A stretch of 64,000 nt of DNA from Hydrogenophaga sp. (lineage in GTDB: Bacteria > Pseudomonadota > Gammaproteobacteria > Burkholderiales > Burkholderiaceae_C), in the NCBI RefSeq assembly GCF_026125825.1, contig NZ_JAHCKK010000002.1:169229-233228 (forward strand), written 5' to 3'. The translations under genes were made by a program, and so were the position numbers. Numbering within the stretch: the first letter of the stretch is position 1; each line of letters opens with the position of its first letter. Below are positions 56,205 to 64,000 of this stretch, piece after piece. A model generated the notes under the pieces. That model was not told the DNA's origin. It worked only from the letters and a program-made list of their open reading frames with translations, and made no database searches.

Positions 56205-59200
56205 TCAGGCGTTGAGCTGCGTCCAGGCCTTCTCCAGCCGCTTGACGCTCACCGGTTGAGGTGTGCGGAGTTCCTGCGCAAAGAAGCTGACCCGCAACTC
56301 CTCCAGCAGCCAGCGCAGTTCCTGCAAGCGGGCGTCCTGCACGCCCTTGCGCTCGGCCACCAGCCGCCAGAAGCGCTGGTCCTGCGGTCGCAGTTCAGCC
56401 AGCTTGGCAGCGTCGCGCGCAGGGTCGGCGCGCAGCTTGTCCAGACGCAATTGCACGGCTTTGAGATACCTCGGCAGGTGCTGAAGTTGTGCGTAAGGCG
56501 TCTGCAGGAGGAAGCGTTTGGACACCAGTCGCTGGAGCTGCTGTGAGATGTCGGCGGCCACGTCCGCCGGGGGTTTGCTGTCCTTGAGCTTGCGCGCCGC
56601 TGCGGCGTATTCCGTGAGCACGGTGCCTGCCGTGCGGGCGATCTCGTTGGCGATCAGCGTCAGGCGCCCCCGGCCCTCCTCCACGCGCCGCTTGAAAGCG
56701 GCCTCGTCGGCGGGCAGCGGGTCAACGAGAAAAGCGCGGTCGAGCGCGAGTTCCAGGATCTGAGAGCGCAGCTCTTCCATCGTGCCGCCGCCCGCCTCCT
56801 TGCCCACCTGCATGTAGGCCACACCCATGGCCTGCAGGCCGGGCAGGTTTTTCTCGAGGTACTTGAGCGCGTCGCGAATCTGCAGCGCGAACAGGCGGCG
56901 CAGGCCCTCGCGGTGGCGTGCCTGGGCGACCTCGGGTTCGTCGAACACCTCGATGCGCACCGCCTCGCCGTCGTCCACCAACGCGGGGAAGCCGATCAGG
57001 GTCTGCTGGCCCTGGCGGATTTCCATCAGTTCGGGCAGTTCACCGAAATCCCAGCTGGTGTGGCGCTGGGCCGCGCTCATGGCTGGGGCCGTGGGAGCGG
57101 TGGCCTTGGCCGCGGGCGCTGGGTCCCCCCTGGCGGGTGCGGCAGGCGGCGGCGCCGCGCGCAGGCCTTCCATCTTGAGCGAGGCCAGGGCCTGGAAGGC
57201 ACCCCGCGCCTGCGCGCCCAGTTCGGCCTTGAGCGCGGCGAGGTTGCGCCCCTGGCCCAGCTGACGGCCATGTTCGTCGACCACGCGCAGGTGCATGAAA
57301 TGGTGCGCGCTGAGCATGTCGACCTTGATGTCGTTGCGCTGGATGTCGAGTTGCGTGGCCTCGCGCACGAGCTTGAGCAGGGCGTCCATGAGGTTGCCCG
57401 CACCGAAGGTGGCGGGCTCGCACAGCGTCTGCACAAAACGCTCGGCGGTCGCAGGCAGGGGCACCAGCCGGGAGCGCGGACGCTGATGAAGGGTCTTGAG
57501 CAGTGCCAGCACCTTCTCCTTCAGCATGCCTGGCACCAGCCAGTCGCAGCGGTCTTCGCTGGCCTGGTTGAGCGCAAAGATCGGCAGCGTGACCGACAGG
57601 CCATCCCTCGGGTCGCCCGGCTCGTGCAGGTAGCTGCACGCACAGTCCACGCCGCCCAGGCGCAGTGTCTTGGGGAAGGTCTGCGTGGTAATGCCCGCGG
57701 CCTCGTGCCGCATCAGTTCCTCGCGCGTGAGCAACAGGAGCTTGGGGTTCTCGCGCACAGCGTTCCGATACCAGCGCTCCATCGAGGCGCCATTGCAGAT
57801 GTGTGCGGGCAGTTGCTGGTCGTAGAAGGCGTAGATCAGCTCGTCATCGACCAGCACATCCTGCCGGCGCGACTTGTGCTCGAGCTCGGCCACCTGTCGC
57901 ACCAGCTTCTGGTTCGCGGCCAGGAACGGCAGGCGCGTCTCCCATTCGCCGGCCACCAGCGCCTCGCGGATGAAGATGTCGCGCGCGCCGGCCGGGTCCA
58001 CCTTGCCGTAGTCGGTGCGGCGATTGCTGTACACCACCAATCCGTAGAGCGTGGCGCGCTCCAGCGCCGTCACCTGCGCGGCTTTTTTCTCCCAGTGCGG
58101 GTCGAGCAATTGCTTCTTGATCAGGTGCCCACCCACCTGTTCCAGCCAGAGCGGTTCGATGCTGGCGATGCCACGCCCGAACAGACGCGTGGTCTCCACC
58201 AGTTCGGCGCAGACGATCCAGCGCCCAGGCCGCTTGCTCAGGTTCGCGCCGGGGTGGCGGTGGAACTTGATGCCACGCGCGCCCAGGTACCAGTCCTCAC
58301 TTTCGTGCTTCTGCCCCACGTTGCCCAGCAGGCCGGCCAACATCGCCAGGTGCAGCTGCTCGTAGCTCGCGGGCTTGTCATTGAGTTTCCACTGGTGTTC
58401 AGCCACCACGGTGTGCAGCTGGGAATGAATGTCGCGCCATTCGCGCACGCGCCGCACATTGACAAAGTTCTCGCGCAGCACGCTTTCGTACTGCCGGTGG
58501 CTCAGCTTGTGGTCCTTGCCGTGCCCCCCCTTGGTGTCCTCCAGCCATTTCCAGAGCTTGAGCGTGCCGCTGAATTCGCTTTTTTCGTCGTCGAACTTGG
58601 CGTGCGCCTGGTCGGCCTGTGCCTGCTTGTCCAGCGGGCGATCGCGCACATCCTGCACGCTCAGGGCCGCGGCAATCACCAGCACCTCGTCGAGCGCGCC
58701 GCGCTGCTGCGCCTCCAGGATCATGCGGCCTACGCGCGGGTCCAGCGGCAAGCGAGAGAGGGTCTGGCCAATCGGCGTGAGCTCGTTGGACTCGTCCACC
58801 GCGTTGAGTTCGGCCAGCAACTGGTATCCGTCGACGATGGCGCGCTTCTGCGGCGCTTCGATGAAGGCGAAATCTTCCACCGCGCCCAGCCGCAAGGCCT
58901 TCATGCGCAGGATCACGCCGGCGAGCGAGCTGCGCAGGATCTCGGGGTCGGTGAACGCAGGGCGCGCAGCAAAGCCGGCTTCGTCGTAGAGGCGGATCGC
59001 AATGCCATCGGCCACGCGGCCGCAGCGGCCGGCACGCTGGTTGGCTGCGGCCTGGCTGATCGGCTCCACCATGAGCTGCTCGACCTTCTGGCGGAAGCTG
59101 TAGCGCTTGACGCGGGCGGTGCCGGCATCGATCACGAAACGGATGCCCGGCACGGTGAGCGAAGTCTCGGCCACGTTGGTCGAGAGCACGATCCGCCGGC

Positions 59201-60104
59201 CGCTGTGGTCCTGAAAGATGCGGTCCTGCTCGGCCTGCGACAGGCGCGCGAACAGTGGCAGCACCTCGGCATTGCGCAAAGTGGGGACATGGCTCAGGTG
59301 CTTGCGCAAGTGGTCGGCCGCCTCGCGGATCTCGCGCTCGCCGGGCAGGAAGACCAGGATGTCGCCGCCGGCCGGGCCACGCCAGAGTTCGTCCACCGCA
59401 TCGGCAATGGCGTTGTTCAAGTCGTAGTCGCGGCTTTCTTCGAAGGGGCGCCAGCGCACCTCCACAGGAAAGGTGCGGCCCGAGACCATGAGCACGGGCG
59501 CGGGCCCCTTGGCCGAGGCGAAATAGCGCGCGAAGCGGTCGGCATCAATGGTGGCCGAGGTCACCACCACCTTGAGATCCGGCCGGCGCGGCAGCAGCTG
59601 CCGCAGGTAGCCCAGCAGGAAATCGATGTTCAGGCTGCGCTCATGCGCCTCGTCGATGATGATGGTGTCGTAGGCGCGCAGGTCTGGGTCGGTCTGCGTT
59701 TCGGCGAGCAGGATGCCGTCGGTCATCAGCTTGACAGACGCGTCCTTGGACAAGCGGTCCTGGAAGCGCACCTTGTAGCCCACCACCTCGCCCAGCGGTG
59801 TCTTGAGTTCCTCCGCGATGCGCTTGGCCACACTGGAGGCGGCGATGCGGCGCGGCTGCGTGTGGCCGATCAGCTGGCCCCGCTGACCCGGTCTGGCATT
59901 GCACTTGCCACGGCCCATGGCCAGCGCGATCTTGGGCAACTGCGTGGTCTTGCCCGAGCCGGTTTCGCCGCAGACGATGACCACCTGGTGCTCGCGCATG
60001 GCCGCCTCGATCTCGTGGCGGCGGGCCGAGACGGGCAGGGTCTCGGGAAATTCGATGTGCAACGGCGTGGAGGACAAGGGGGAACTTCGGTCAAAATCGG
60101 GCAA
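56205..60104 (-). CDS. hrpA: ATP-dependent RNA helicase HrpA (DEAH-box)
   Basis: 1299 aa. Walker A GETGSGKTTQLPKIAL, DEAH box IIIDEAHERSLNIDF, motif III VVTSATIDADRFA and motif VI QRAGRCGR, followed by HA2, OB and the long DUF3418 C-terminal region that distinguishes HrpA. Thought to resolve stalled or collided ribosomes on mRNA. The usual family length is about 1300. Start: TTG 60104 (no better ATG precedes the conserved region). Divergent from argA with a 47-bp gap. An Ala/Pro-rich insert (about 990-1020) interrupts DUF3418. Confidence 0.96.
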   Translation of the reverse strand: MPDFDRSSPLSSTPLHIEFPETLPVSARRHEIEAAMREHQVVIVCGETGSGKTTQLPKIALAMGRGKCNARPGQRGQLIGHTQPRRIAASSVAKRIAEELKTPLGEVVGYKVRFQDRLSKDASVKLMTDGILLAETQTDPDLRAYDTIIIDEAHERSLNIDFLLGYLRQLLPRRPDLKVVVTSATIDADRFARYFASAKGPAPVLMVSGRTFPVEVRWRPFEESRDYDLNNAIADAVDELWRGPAGGDILVFLPGEREIREAADHLRKHLSHVPTLRNAEVLPLFARLSQAEQDRIFQDHSGRRIVLSTNVAETSLTVPGIRFVIDAGTARVKRYSFRQKVEQLMVEPISQAAANQRAGRCGRVADGIAIRLYDEAGFAARPAFTDPEILRSSLAGVILRMKALRLGAVEDFAFIEAPQKRAIVDGYQLLAELNAVDESNELTPIGQTLSRLPLDPRVGRMILEAQQRGALDEVLVIAAALSVQDVRDRPLDKQAQADQAHAKFDDEKSEFSGTLKLWKWLEDTKGGHGKDHKLSHRQYESVLRENFVNVRRVREWRDIHSQLHTVVAEHQWKLNDKPASYEQLHLAMLAGLLGNVGQKHESEDWYLGARGIKFHRHPGANLSKRPGRWIVCAELVETTRLFGRGIASIEPLWLEQVGGHLIKKQLLDPHWEKKAAQVTALERATLYGLVVYSNRRTDYGKVDPAGARDIFIREALVAGEWETRLPFLAANQKLVRQVAELEHKSRRQDVLVDDELIYAFYDQQLPAHICNGASMERWYRNAVRENPKLLLLTREELMRHEAAGITTQTFPKTLRLGGVDCACSYLHEPGDPRDGLSVTLPIFALNQASEDRCDWLVPGMLKEKVLALLKTLHQRPRSRLVPLPATAERFVQTLCEPATFGAGNLMDALLKLVREATQLDIQRNDIKVDMLSAHHFMHLRVVDEHGRQLGQGRNLAALKAELGAQARGAFQALASLKMEGLRAAPPPAAPARGDPAPAAKATAPTAPAMSAAQRHTSWDFGELPELMEIRQGQQTLIGFPALVDDGEAVRIEVFDEPEVAQARHREGLRRLFALQIRDALKYLEKNLPGLQAMGVAYMQVGKEAGGGTMEELRSQILELALDRAFLVDPLPADEAAFKRRVEEGRGRLTLIANEIARTAGTVLTEYAAAARKLKDSKPPADVAADISQQLQRLVSKRFLLQTPYAQLQHLPRYLKAVQLRLDKLRADPARDAAKLAELRPQDQRFWRLVAERKGVQDARLQELRWLLEELRVSFFAQELRTPQPVSVKRLEKAWTQLNA

Positions 60105-60151
60105 CCAGCCATTATCCGCGCCCGGCCCACCGCCTGCCCGCCCACCGCCCC

Positions 60152-61492
60152 ATGTCCACCGTCTTCAACTTCACCTTTGTCCCCTGGTTCCGCTCGGTCG
60201 CACCCTACATCCACAAGCACCGTGGCAACACCATCGTGGTCGGCATCGCGGGCGAGGCCATCGCGGCCGGCAAGCTGGAGAAGCTGGCGCAGGACCTCGC
60301 GCTGATCCAGAGCATGGGCGTGGACATCGTGCTGGTGCACGGCTTCCGGCCGCAGGTGAACGAGCAGCTGCGCCTCAAGGGCCACGAGGCGAAGTACTCA
60401 CACGGCATGCGCATCACCGACGAGGTGGCGCTCGACTGCGCCCAGGAGGCGGCTGGCCAACTGCGCTACGAAATCGAGGCGGCGTTCAGCCAGGGCTTGC
60501 CCAACACGCCCATGGCGGGCGCCACGGTGCGTGTGATCTCGGGCAACTTCATCACCGCCAGGCCCGTGGGCTTGATCGACGGCGTGGACTTCATCCACTC
60601 GGGCCTGGTGCGCAAGGTGGACACCGACGGCATCCAGCGGACCCTGGACATGGGTGCGATGGTGCTGCTCTCGCCCTTCGGCTTCTCGCCCACCGGCGAG
60701 GCTTTCAACCTCACCATGGAGGACGTCGCCACCTCGGTGGCCATCGCGCTGCAGGCCGACAAGCTGATGTTCCTCACCGAGGTGCCGGGCATCCGCATCG
60801 ATCAGGCCGACCCGGAAAGCGACATCGACACCGAACTGCCGCTGGCCGACGCCAAGAAGATGCTGGCCGCCCTGCCCTCCGCCACGCAGCCCACCGACAC
60901 CGCGTTCTACCTGCAACACTGCATCCGCGCGTGCGAAGGCGGCGTGGACCGCAGCCACATCCTGCCTTTTTCGGTGGACGGCGCGCTGCTGCTCGAGATC
61001 TACACCCACGACGGGATCGGCACCATGGTGGTGGACGAAAAGCTGGAGAGCGTGCGCGAGGCCACGATGGACGATGTGAGCGGTATCGTCGCGCTGATCG
61101 AACCGTTCGAGAAGGACGGCACCCTGGTCAAGCGCGACCGCACGGAGATCGAGCGTGACGCGGGCAACTACACCATCATTGAGCACGATGGCGTGATCTT
61201 CGGTTGCGCGGCGCTCTACCCGTATCCGGAAGAGCGCACCGGTGAGATGGCCGCGCTCACCGTATCACCCCAGACGCAGAGCCAGGGCGACGGCGAGCGG
61301 CTGCTCAAGCGCATCGAGACCCGGGCCAAGGCGCAAGGCCTGCAGAGCATTTTCGTGCTCACCACGCGCACCATGCATTGGTTCGTCAAGCGCGGCTTCG
61401 TCCAGGTCAGCGCCGACTGGCTGCCCGAGGCGCGCAAGCGCAAGTACAACTGGGACCGCAAAAGCCAGGTGCTGGTGAAGAAGCTCAACTGA
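60152..61492 (+). CDS. argA: N-acetylglutamate synthase
   Basis: 446 aa. First step of arginine biosynthesis, acetylating glutamate. N-terminal amino-acid-kinase-like domain (VLVHGFRPQVNEQLRLKG, EVPGIRIDQ) and C-terminal GNAT domain (EMAALTVSPQTQSQGDGERLLKRIE, FVLTTRTMHWFVKRGF), the classic ArgA arrangement. The kinase-like domain binds arginine for feedback inhibition. Full family length. Divergent from hrpA. No other arg genes in the window. Confidence 0.96.
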   Translation: MSTVFNFTFVPWFRSVAPYIHKHRGNTIVVGIAGEAIAAGKLEKLAQDLALIQSMGVDIVLVHGFRPQVNEQLRLKGHEAKYSHGMRITDEVALDCAQEAAGQLRYEIEAAFSQGLPNTPMAGATVRVISGNFITARPVGLIDGVDFIHSGLVRKVDTDGIQRTLDMGAMVLLSPFGFSPTGEAFNLTMEDVATSVAIALQADKLMFLTEVPGIRIDQADPESDIDTELPLADAKKMLAALPSATQPTDTAFYLQHCIRACEGGVDRSHILPFSVDGALLLEIYTHDGIGTMVVDEKLESVREATMDDVSGIVALIEPFEKDGTLVKRDRTEIERDAGNYTIIEHDGVIFGCAALYPYPEERTGEMAALTVSPQTQSQGDGERLLKRIETRAKAQGLQSIFVLTTRTMHWFVKRGFVQVSADWLPEARKRKYNWDRKSQVLVKKLN

Positions 61493-61519
61493 AGAGGGCC
61501 GGCGCCGGCCCGAACCGCC

Positions 61520-62044
61520 TCAGGCGGCGGGGCGCCTGACCCAGAGCGCCGCGGCCAACAGCGCGATGGCCAAGAAGCACAGGAAGGACCAGTTCGCGAT
61601 GGACAGGCCGAGGAAGGTCCAGTCGATCACCGAACAATCCCCGCTGCCGCGAAAGATCATGGGGATGGCACGGCGCAGCGGAAAGGCCTCGATCATCCCG
61701 AAGAAGTCGCGCCCGCAGCTCATGATCTCGGGCGGGTTCCATTGCAGCCAGCTCTGGCGCGCGGCCGTGAAAGCGCCGAGGACCGCGAACAGGCCCATCA
61801 GCGCGATGCCCCCCTGCCGCGCGACGCGGCCGTTCAACATCGCCGAGAGGCCGGCCACCAGCGCCACCGCCACCAGCGCATAGCGCTGCACGATGCACAT
61901 CGGACAAGGCTCCAGGCCCACCACGTGCTGCAGGTACAGGCCAAAGGCCAGCATGGCGACGCAGGCAGCGGCCACCAGGGCCAGTATGCGGCGGGGGTGC
62001 TGGGTCAGGGGCGACGTATGGCCAGGGAAAAAAGAGGCGATCAA
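61520..62044 (-). CDS. dsbB: disulfide bond formation protein B
   Basis: 174 aa starting at TTG 62044, with AGGA six bases upstream. Four membrane helices. It reoxidises DsbA with quinone: Cys47-xx-Cys50 (EPCPMCIVQRYAL) in the first periplasmic loop and Cys110/Cys137 (SCGRDFFGMIEAFPLRR, GDCSVIDWTFLG) in the second. Convergent with argA (27 bp between stops). Confidence 0.95.
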   Translation of the reverse strand: MIASFFPGHTSPLTQHPRRILALVAAACVAMLAFGLYLQHVVGLEPCPMCIVQRYALVAVALVAGLSAMLNGRVARQGGIALMGLFAVLGAFTAARQSWLQWNPPEIMSCGRDFFGMIEAFPLRRAIPMIFRGSGDCSVIDWTFLGLSIANWSFLCFLAIALLAAALWVRRPAA

Positions 62045-62126
62045 GGGGATTCCTGAAATGGGAAGAACGCCGCCGCCGGGCGGAACAGTTCACTGAGCCC
62101 GGTGGCCCACGGCAAGTTCCCCTACC

Positions 62127-62897
62127 TCAGCTCACGAAGGCGCGCTCAATGACGAAGTCGCCCGGCGTCGTGGTATTGCCTTCCTTGAAGCCGCGCTTCT
62201 CGCACAAGGCCTTGAGGTCGCGCAGCATCTCGGGGCTGCCGCAAATCATCACACGATCCTCGGCCGGGTTCAGTGGCGGGATGCCCAGGTCCTTGGCAAT
62301 CACACCGTCGGCCAGCAACTGGGGAATGCGACCTTGGTGCATGAAGGGCTCGCGCGTGACCGTGGGGTAGTACAGCAGCTTCTGCTGCACGGCCTCGCCC
62401 AGAAACTCATCCTGCTTGAGCTGTTCCGTGATCAGTTCGCGGTAGGCCAGTTCCTTGACCTGGCGCACACCGTGCACCAGCACGACCTGCTCGAAGCGCT
62501 CGTAGGTTTCCGGGTCGCGGATGACGCTCATGAAAGGCGCCAGACCCGTGCCCGTGCCCAACAGGTAGAGGCGTTTGGCCGGCAAGAGGTAGTCGATCAG
62601 CAAGGTGCCGGTGGGCTTGCGGCCGACCACGATGCTGTCACCCACCTGGATGTGCTGCAGGCGCGAGGTGAGCGGACCGTCCTGCACCTTGATGCTCAGG
62701 AACTCGAGGTGATCCGCCCAGTTCGGGCTGACGATGCTGTAGGCGCGCAGCAGAGGCTTGTCGTTCACCCGCAGGCCGATCATCGTGAAGTGGCCGTTGG
62801 AGAAACGCAGCGAGGTGTCGCGCGTGGTGGTGAAGCTGAACAGCCGGTCGGTCCAATGGTGAACGCTGAGCACGCGCTCTTCCAGAAATGCACTCAT
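62127..62897 (-). CDS. fpr: ferredoxin-NADP(+) reductase
   Basis: 256 aa. Flavodoxin/ferredoxin reductase of the bacterial Fpr class: FAD-binding RAYSIVSPN, NADP-binding YLLGTGTGLAPFMSVIRDPETY and the C-terminal ICGSPEMLRDL ending FVIERAFVS. The last residues form the flavin-stacking tail of subclass II enzymes. Supplies or disposes of electrons from ferredoxin/flavodoxin, often under SoxR/oxidative control. No soxR-type operator is obvious in the upstream gap. Confidence 0.95.
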   Translation of the reverse strand: MSAFLEERVLSVHHWTDRLFSFTTTRDTSLRFSNGHFTMIGLRVNDKPLLRAYSIVSPNWADHLEFLSIKVQDGPLTSRLQHIQVGDSIVVGRKPTGTLLIDYLLPAKRLYLLGTGTGLAPFMSVIRDPETYERFEQVVLVHGVRQVKELAYRELITEQLKQDEFLGEAVQQKLLYYPTVTREPFMHQGRIPQLLADGVIAKDLGIPPLNPAEDRVMICGSPEMLRDLKALCEKRGFKEGNTTTPGDFVIERAFVS

Positions 62898-63172
62898 GAG
62901 AGATCCTGATGGGGTCGAACCCCGTATTGTAAAAAGTCGGGCCTGTCGTGCGGCTGACGGGTGACCGGCGGCCCCACTCGCAGGGCGGGCACCGAAACCT
63001 TGCTACAGTGGCGGCCTGCCCGGGACACCCGAGCCCCCGCGCTCACCACGGCGACCCATGCCGACGAACGAAGACGCCCGGATCATGCCGACGATTGGTC
63101 TGTTCTGGAACGAATAATTTCTTCAGTTCGTTATAACCAATCCATCTAACCCACACCTCTAGGACGCTTTTC
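62898..63172. promoter_or_regulatory. 275-bp divergent gap fpr/yggX with an AACGAA...TTCGTT inverted repeat
   Basis: Divergent promoter region. Near the yggX side, AACGAA (63109-63114) and TTCGTT (63127-63132) form an inverted repeat with a 12-nt A/T-rich spacer, 41 bp before the yggX start; this could be an operator or an imperfect -35/-10 region. TACAGT at 63003 region could be a -10 box. Nothing else is recognised. Confidence 0.35.
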
Positions 63173-63454
63173 ATGGCACGCACCGTTCATTGCATCAAGC
63201 TCGGCAAGGAAGCCGAAGGCCTGGACTTTCCGCCCTATCCGGGCGAAATGGGCAAACGCCTGTACGAGAACGTGAGCAAGGAAGCCTGGGCTGCCTGGCT
63301 CAAGCACCAGACCATGCTTCTCAATGAAAACCGCCTGAACCTGGCCGATGCGCGCGCCCGCCAGTACCTCGCGCGCCAAATGGAAAAGCACTTCTTCGGC
63401 GAGGGTGCAGACGCCGCGGCCGGTTACGTGCCGCCGCCTTCCGAAGGCCACTGA
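63173..63454 (+). CDS. yggX: oxidative damage protection protein / Fe(2+)-trafficking protein
   Basis: 93 aa. Canonical Ygg[38 protein letters not shown] (pieces), with Cys7, then [34 protein letters not shown]. Protects Fe-S clusters and may carry labile iron. Divergent from fpr; both genes fit a redox-defence theme. A 7-8 residue Pro-rich tail is typical for Comamonadaceae orthologues as far as I can judge. Confidence 0.95.
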   Translation: MARTVHCIKLGKEAEGLDFPPYPGEMGKRLYENVSKEAWAAWLKHQTMLLNENRLNLADARARQYLARQMEKHFFGEGADAAAGYVPPPSEGH

Positions 63455-63468
63455 CCAGCGCCCTGGCC

Positions 63469-64000
63469 GTGCCACCACCCCAAGCGCGCCACGCCCTGGT
63501 GATCGGTGCCGGCCTGGCGGGTGCAGCGGTGTGCGCGGCCCTGTCCCGGCGAGGCTGGCGGCTCACGGTGATCGATGCCGCCAGCGGCCCAGCACAAGGC
63601 GCCTCGGCGCTGCCGGTGGGCATGCTCAGCCCCCACGTCACCCGCGCCCCCACCCCGCTGTCCCGCCTGTCTGCCCTTGGCGTGGCCGCCACCCGGGCGG
63701 AACTGCAGCGCCTGGTGCCTCAGGGCCAGGGCTGGCAGGCCTGCGAAGTGGACAACCTGGGACACGATGCGGGCCGCTGGCCGGCTGCCTTGGCGCGGCC
63801 TGCGGCCCTGGTACAGGCGTGGCTTGATGAGACCGCCCGCCTGACCGCGTTGCAGTGTCTGTGGCGGTCGTCCGTTCAGGCGCTGGCCCCCTCCGCCTTG
63901 GGTTGGCAGGCGCTTGACGCTCAGGGCCACTGCCTGGCCGAAGCCCCTGTGGCCGTGGTCACGGCGGCCTTTGGCAGCCACGCCCTGCTGGCGGGTCCCA
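63469..64000 (+). CDS. FAD-dependent oxidoreductase, MnmC C-terminal domain-like, partial
   Basis: Begins 14 bp after yggX, probably at GTG 63469, and is open to the window end, so only about 177 residues are visible. N-terminal Rossmann FAD site VIGAGLAGAAVCAALSRRGW followed by GASALPVGMLSPHV, the pattern of the DAO-fold oxidoreductase domain of MnmC, which removes the carboxymethyl group from cmnm5s2U34 in tRNA. Here it would be a stand-alone protein without the fused methyltransferase domain. Assignment beyond DAO family is tentative. Confidence 0.7.
   Translation, partial: MPPPQARHALVIGAGLAGAAVCAALSRRGWRLTVIDAASGPAQGASALPVGMLSPHVTRAPTPLSRLSALGVAATRAELQRLVPQGQGWQACEVDNLGHDAGRWPAALARPAALVQAWLDETARLTALQCLWRSSVQALAPSALGWQALDAQGHCLAEAPVAVVTAAFGSHALLAGP

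Noticed and set aside
56913-60305. Plus-strand open frame of 1130 codons across hrpA
   Set aside because: Antisense shadow of hrpA with no family signature; the minus-strand reading has complete DEAH helicase motifs.

Overview
The window is a stretch of high-GC proteobacterial chromosome. Gene content, gene order and protein sequences fit a betaproteobacterium of the Burkholderiales, most likely Comamonadaceae (Hydrogenophaga/Acidovorax-like). This placement is inferred from the rimP-nusA-infB-rbfA-truB-typA order, guaB-guaA, the holC-pepA / lptF-lptG arrangement and the Bug-type transport proteins; no 16S gene is present to confirm it. Most of the window is core genome. One low-GC accessory island lies at about 37.75-44.36 kb.

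Layout. (1) 1-5083, minus strand: a tightly packed signalling operon. It holds a membrane hybrid-type histidine kinase, a small haem-copper-oxidase-like membrane protein, a receiver protein, an internally deleted second kinase, a fused HATPase-STAS protein (RsbW-like plus RsbV-like), a patatin-like phospholipase and a receiver-PP2C phosphatase that runs off the window. (2) 5165-7252: a Bug-type solute-binding protein divergent from a LacI regulator. (3) 7339-10495: guaB-guaA. (4) 10668-16574: small envelope and RNA-related genes (DUF4124, rnfH, ratA, smpB), a lipoprotein/ECF sigma/anti-sigma operon, an enoyl-CoA-hydratase-fold thioesterase and a DMT exporter. (5) 16629-24875: the nusA-infB translation operon ending in typA. 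(6) 25022-31594: DUF2788, DUF2189 and the YejABEF oligopeptide importer. (7) 31633-37630: fabI, a probable periplasmic LigE-type DNA ligase, a large PLP decarboxylase, NfeD/SPFH and DUF2237.

The island starts right after tRNA-Ser(GGA). It carries an IS3-family remnant, then an apparent four-gene plus-strand cassette: Vsr endonuclease, ribbon-helix-helix regulator, cytosine-5 methyltransferase and a ~1037-aa N6-adenine methyltransferase with a nuclease-like N-terminus. It ends in wreckage: the first 40 codons of an HNH-type gene abut a fragment of a DUF1998/DruE-class helicase, which abuts an MFS transporter gene lacking its 3' end. The cassette looks like a restriction-modification or phage-defence locus in which m5C deamination is repaired by Vsr and expression may be set by the RHH protein.

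Right of the island: a hemerythrin gene with a structured, terminator-ended leader, a branched-chain amino-acid binding lipoprotein, holC-pepA, lptF-lptG divergent from pepA, cbiX-cysB-aminotransferase, a Tat-exported Rieske protein, a FecR-SPOR protein, hrpA, argA, dsbB, a ferredoxin-NADP reductase, yggX and the start of an MnmC-like FAD oxidoreductase. The best candidates for something new are the methyltransferase cassette with its putative operator, the decayed signalling operon and the hemerythrin leader RNA.
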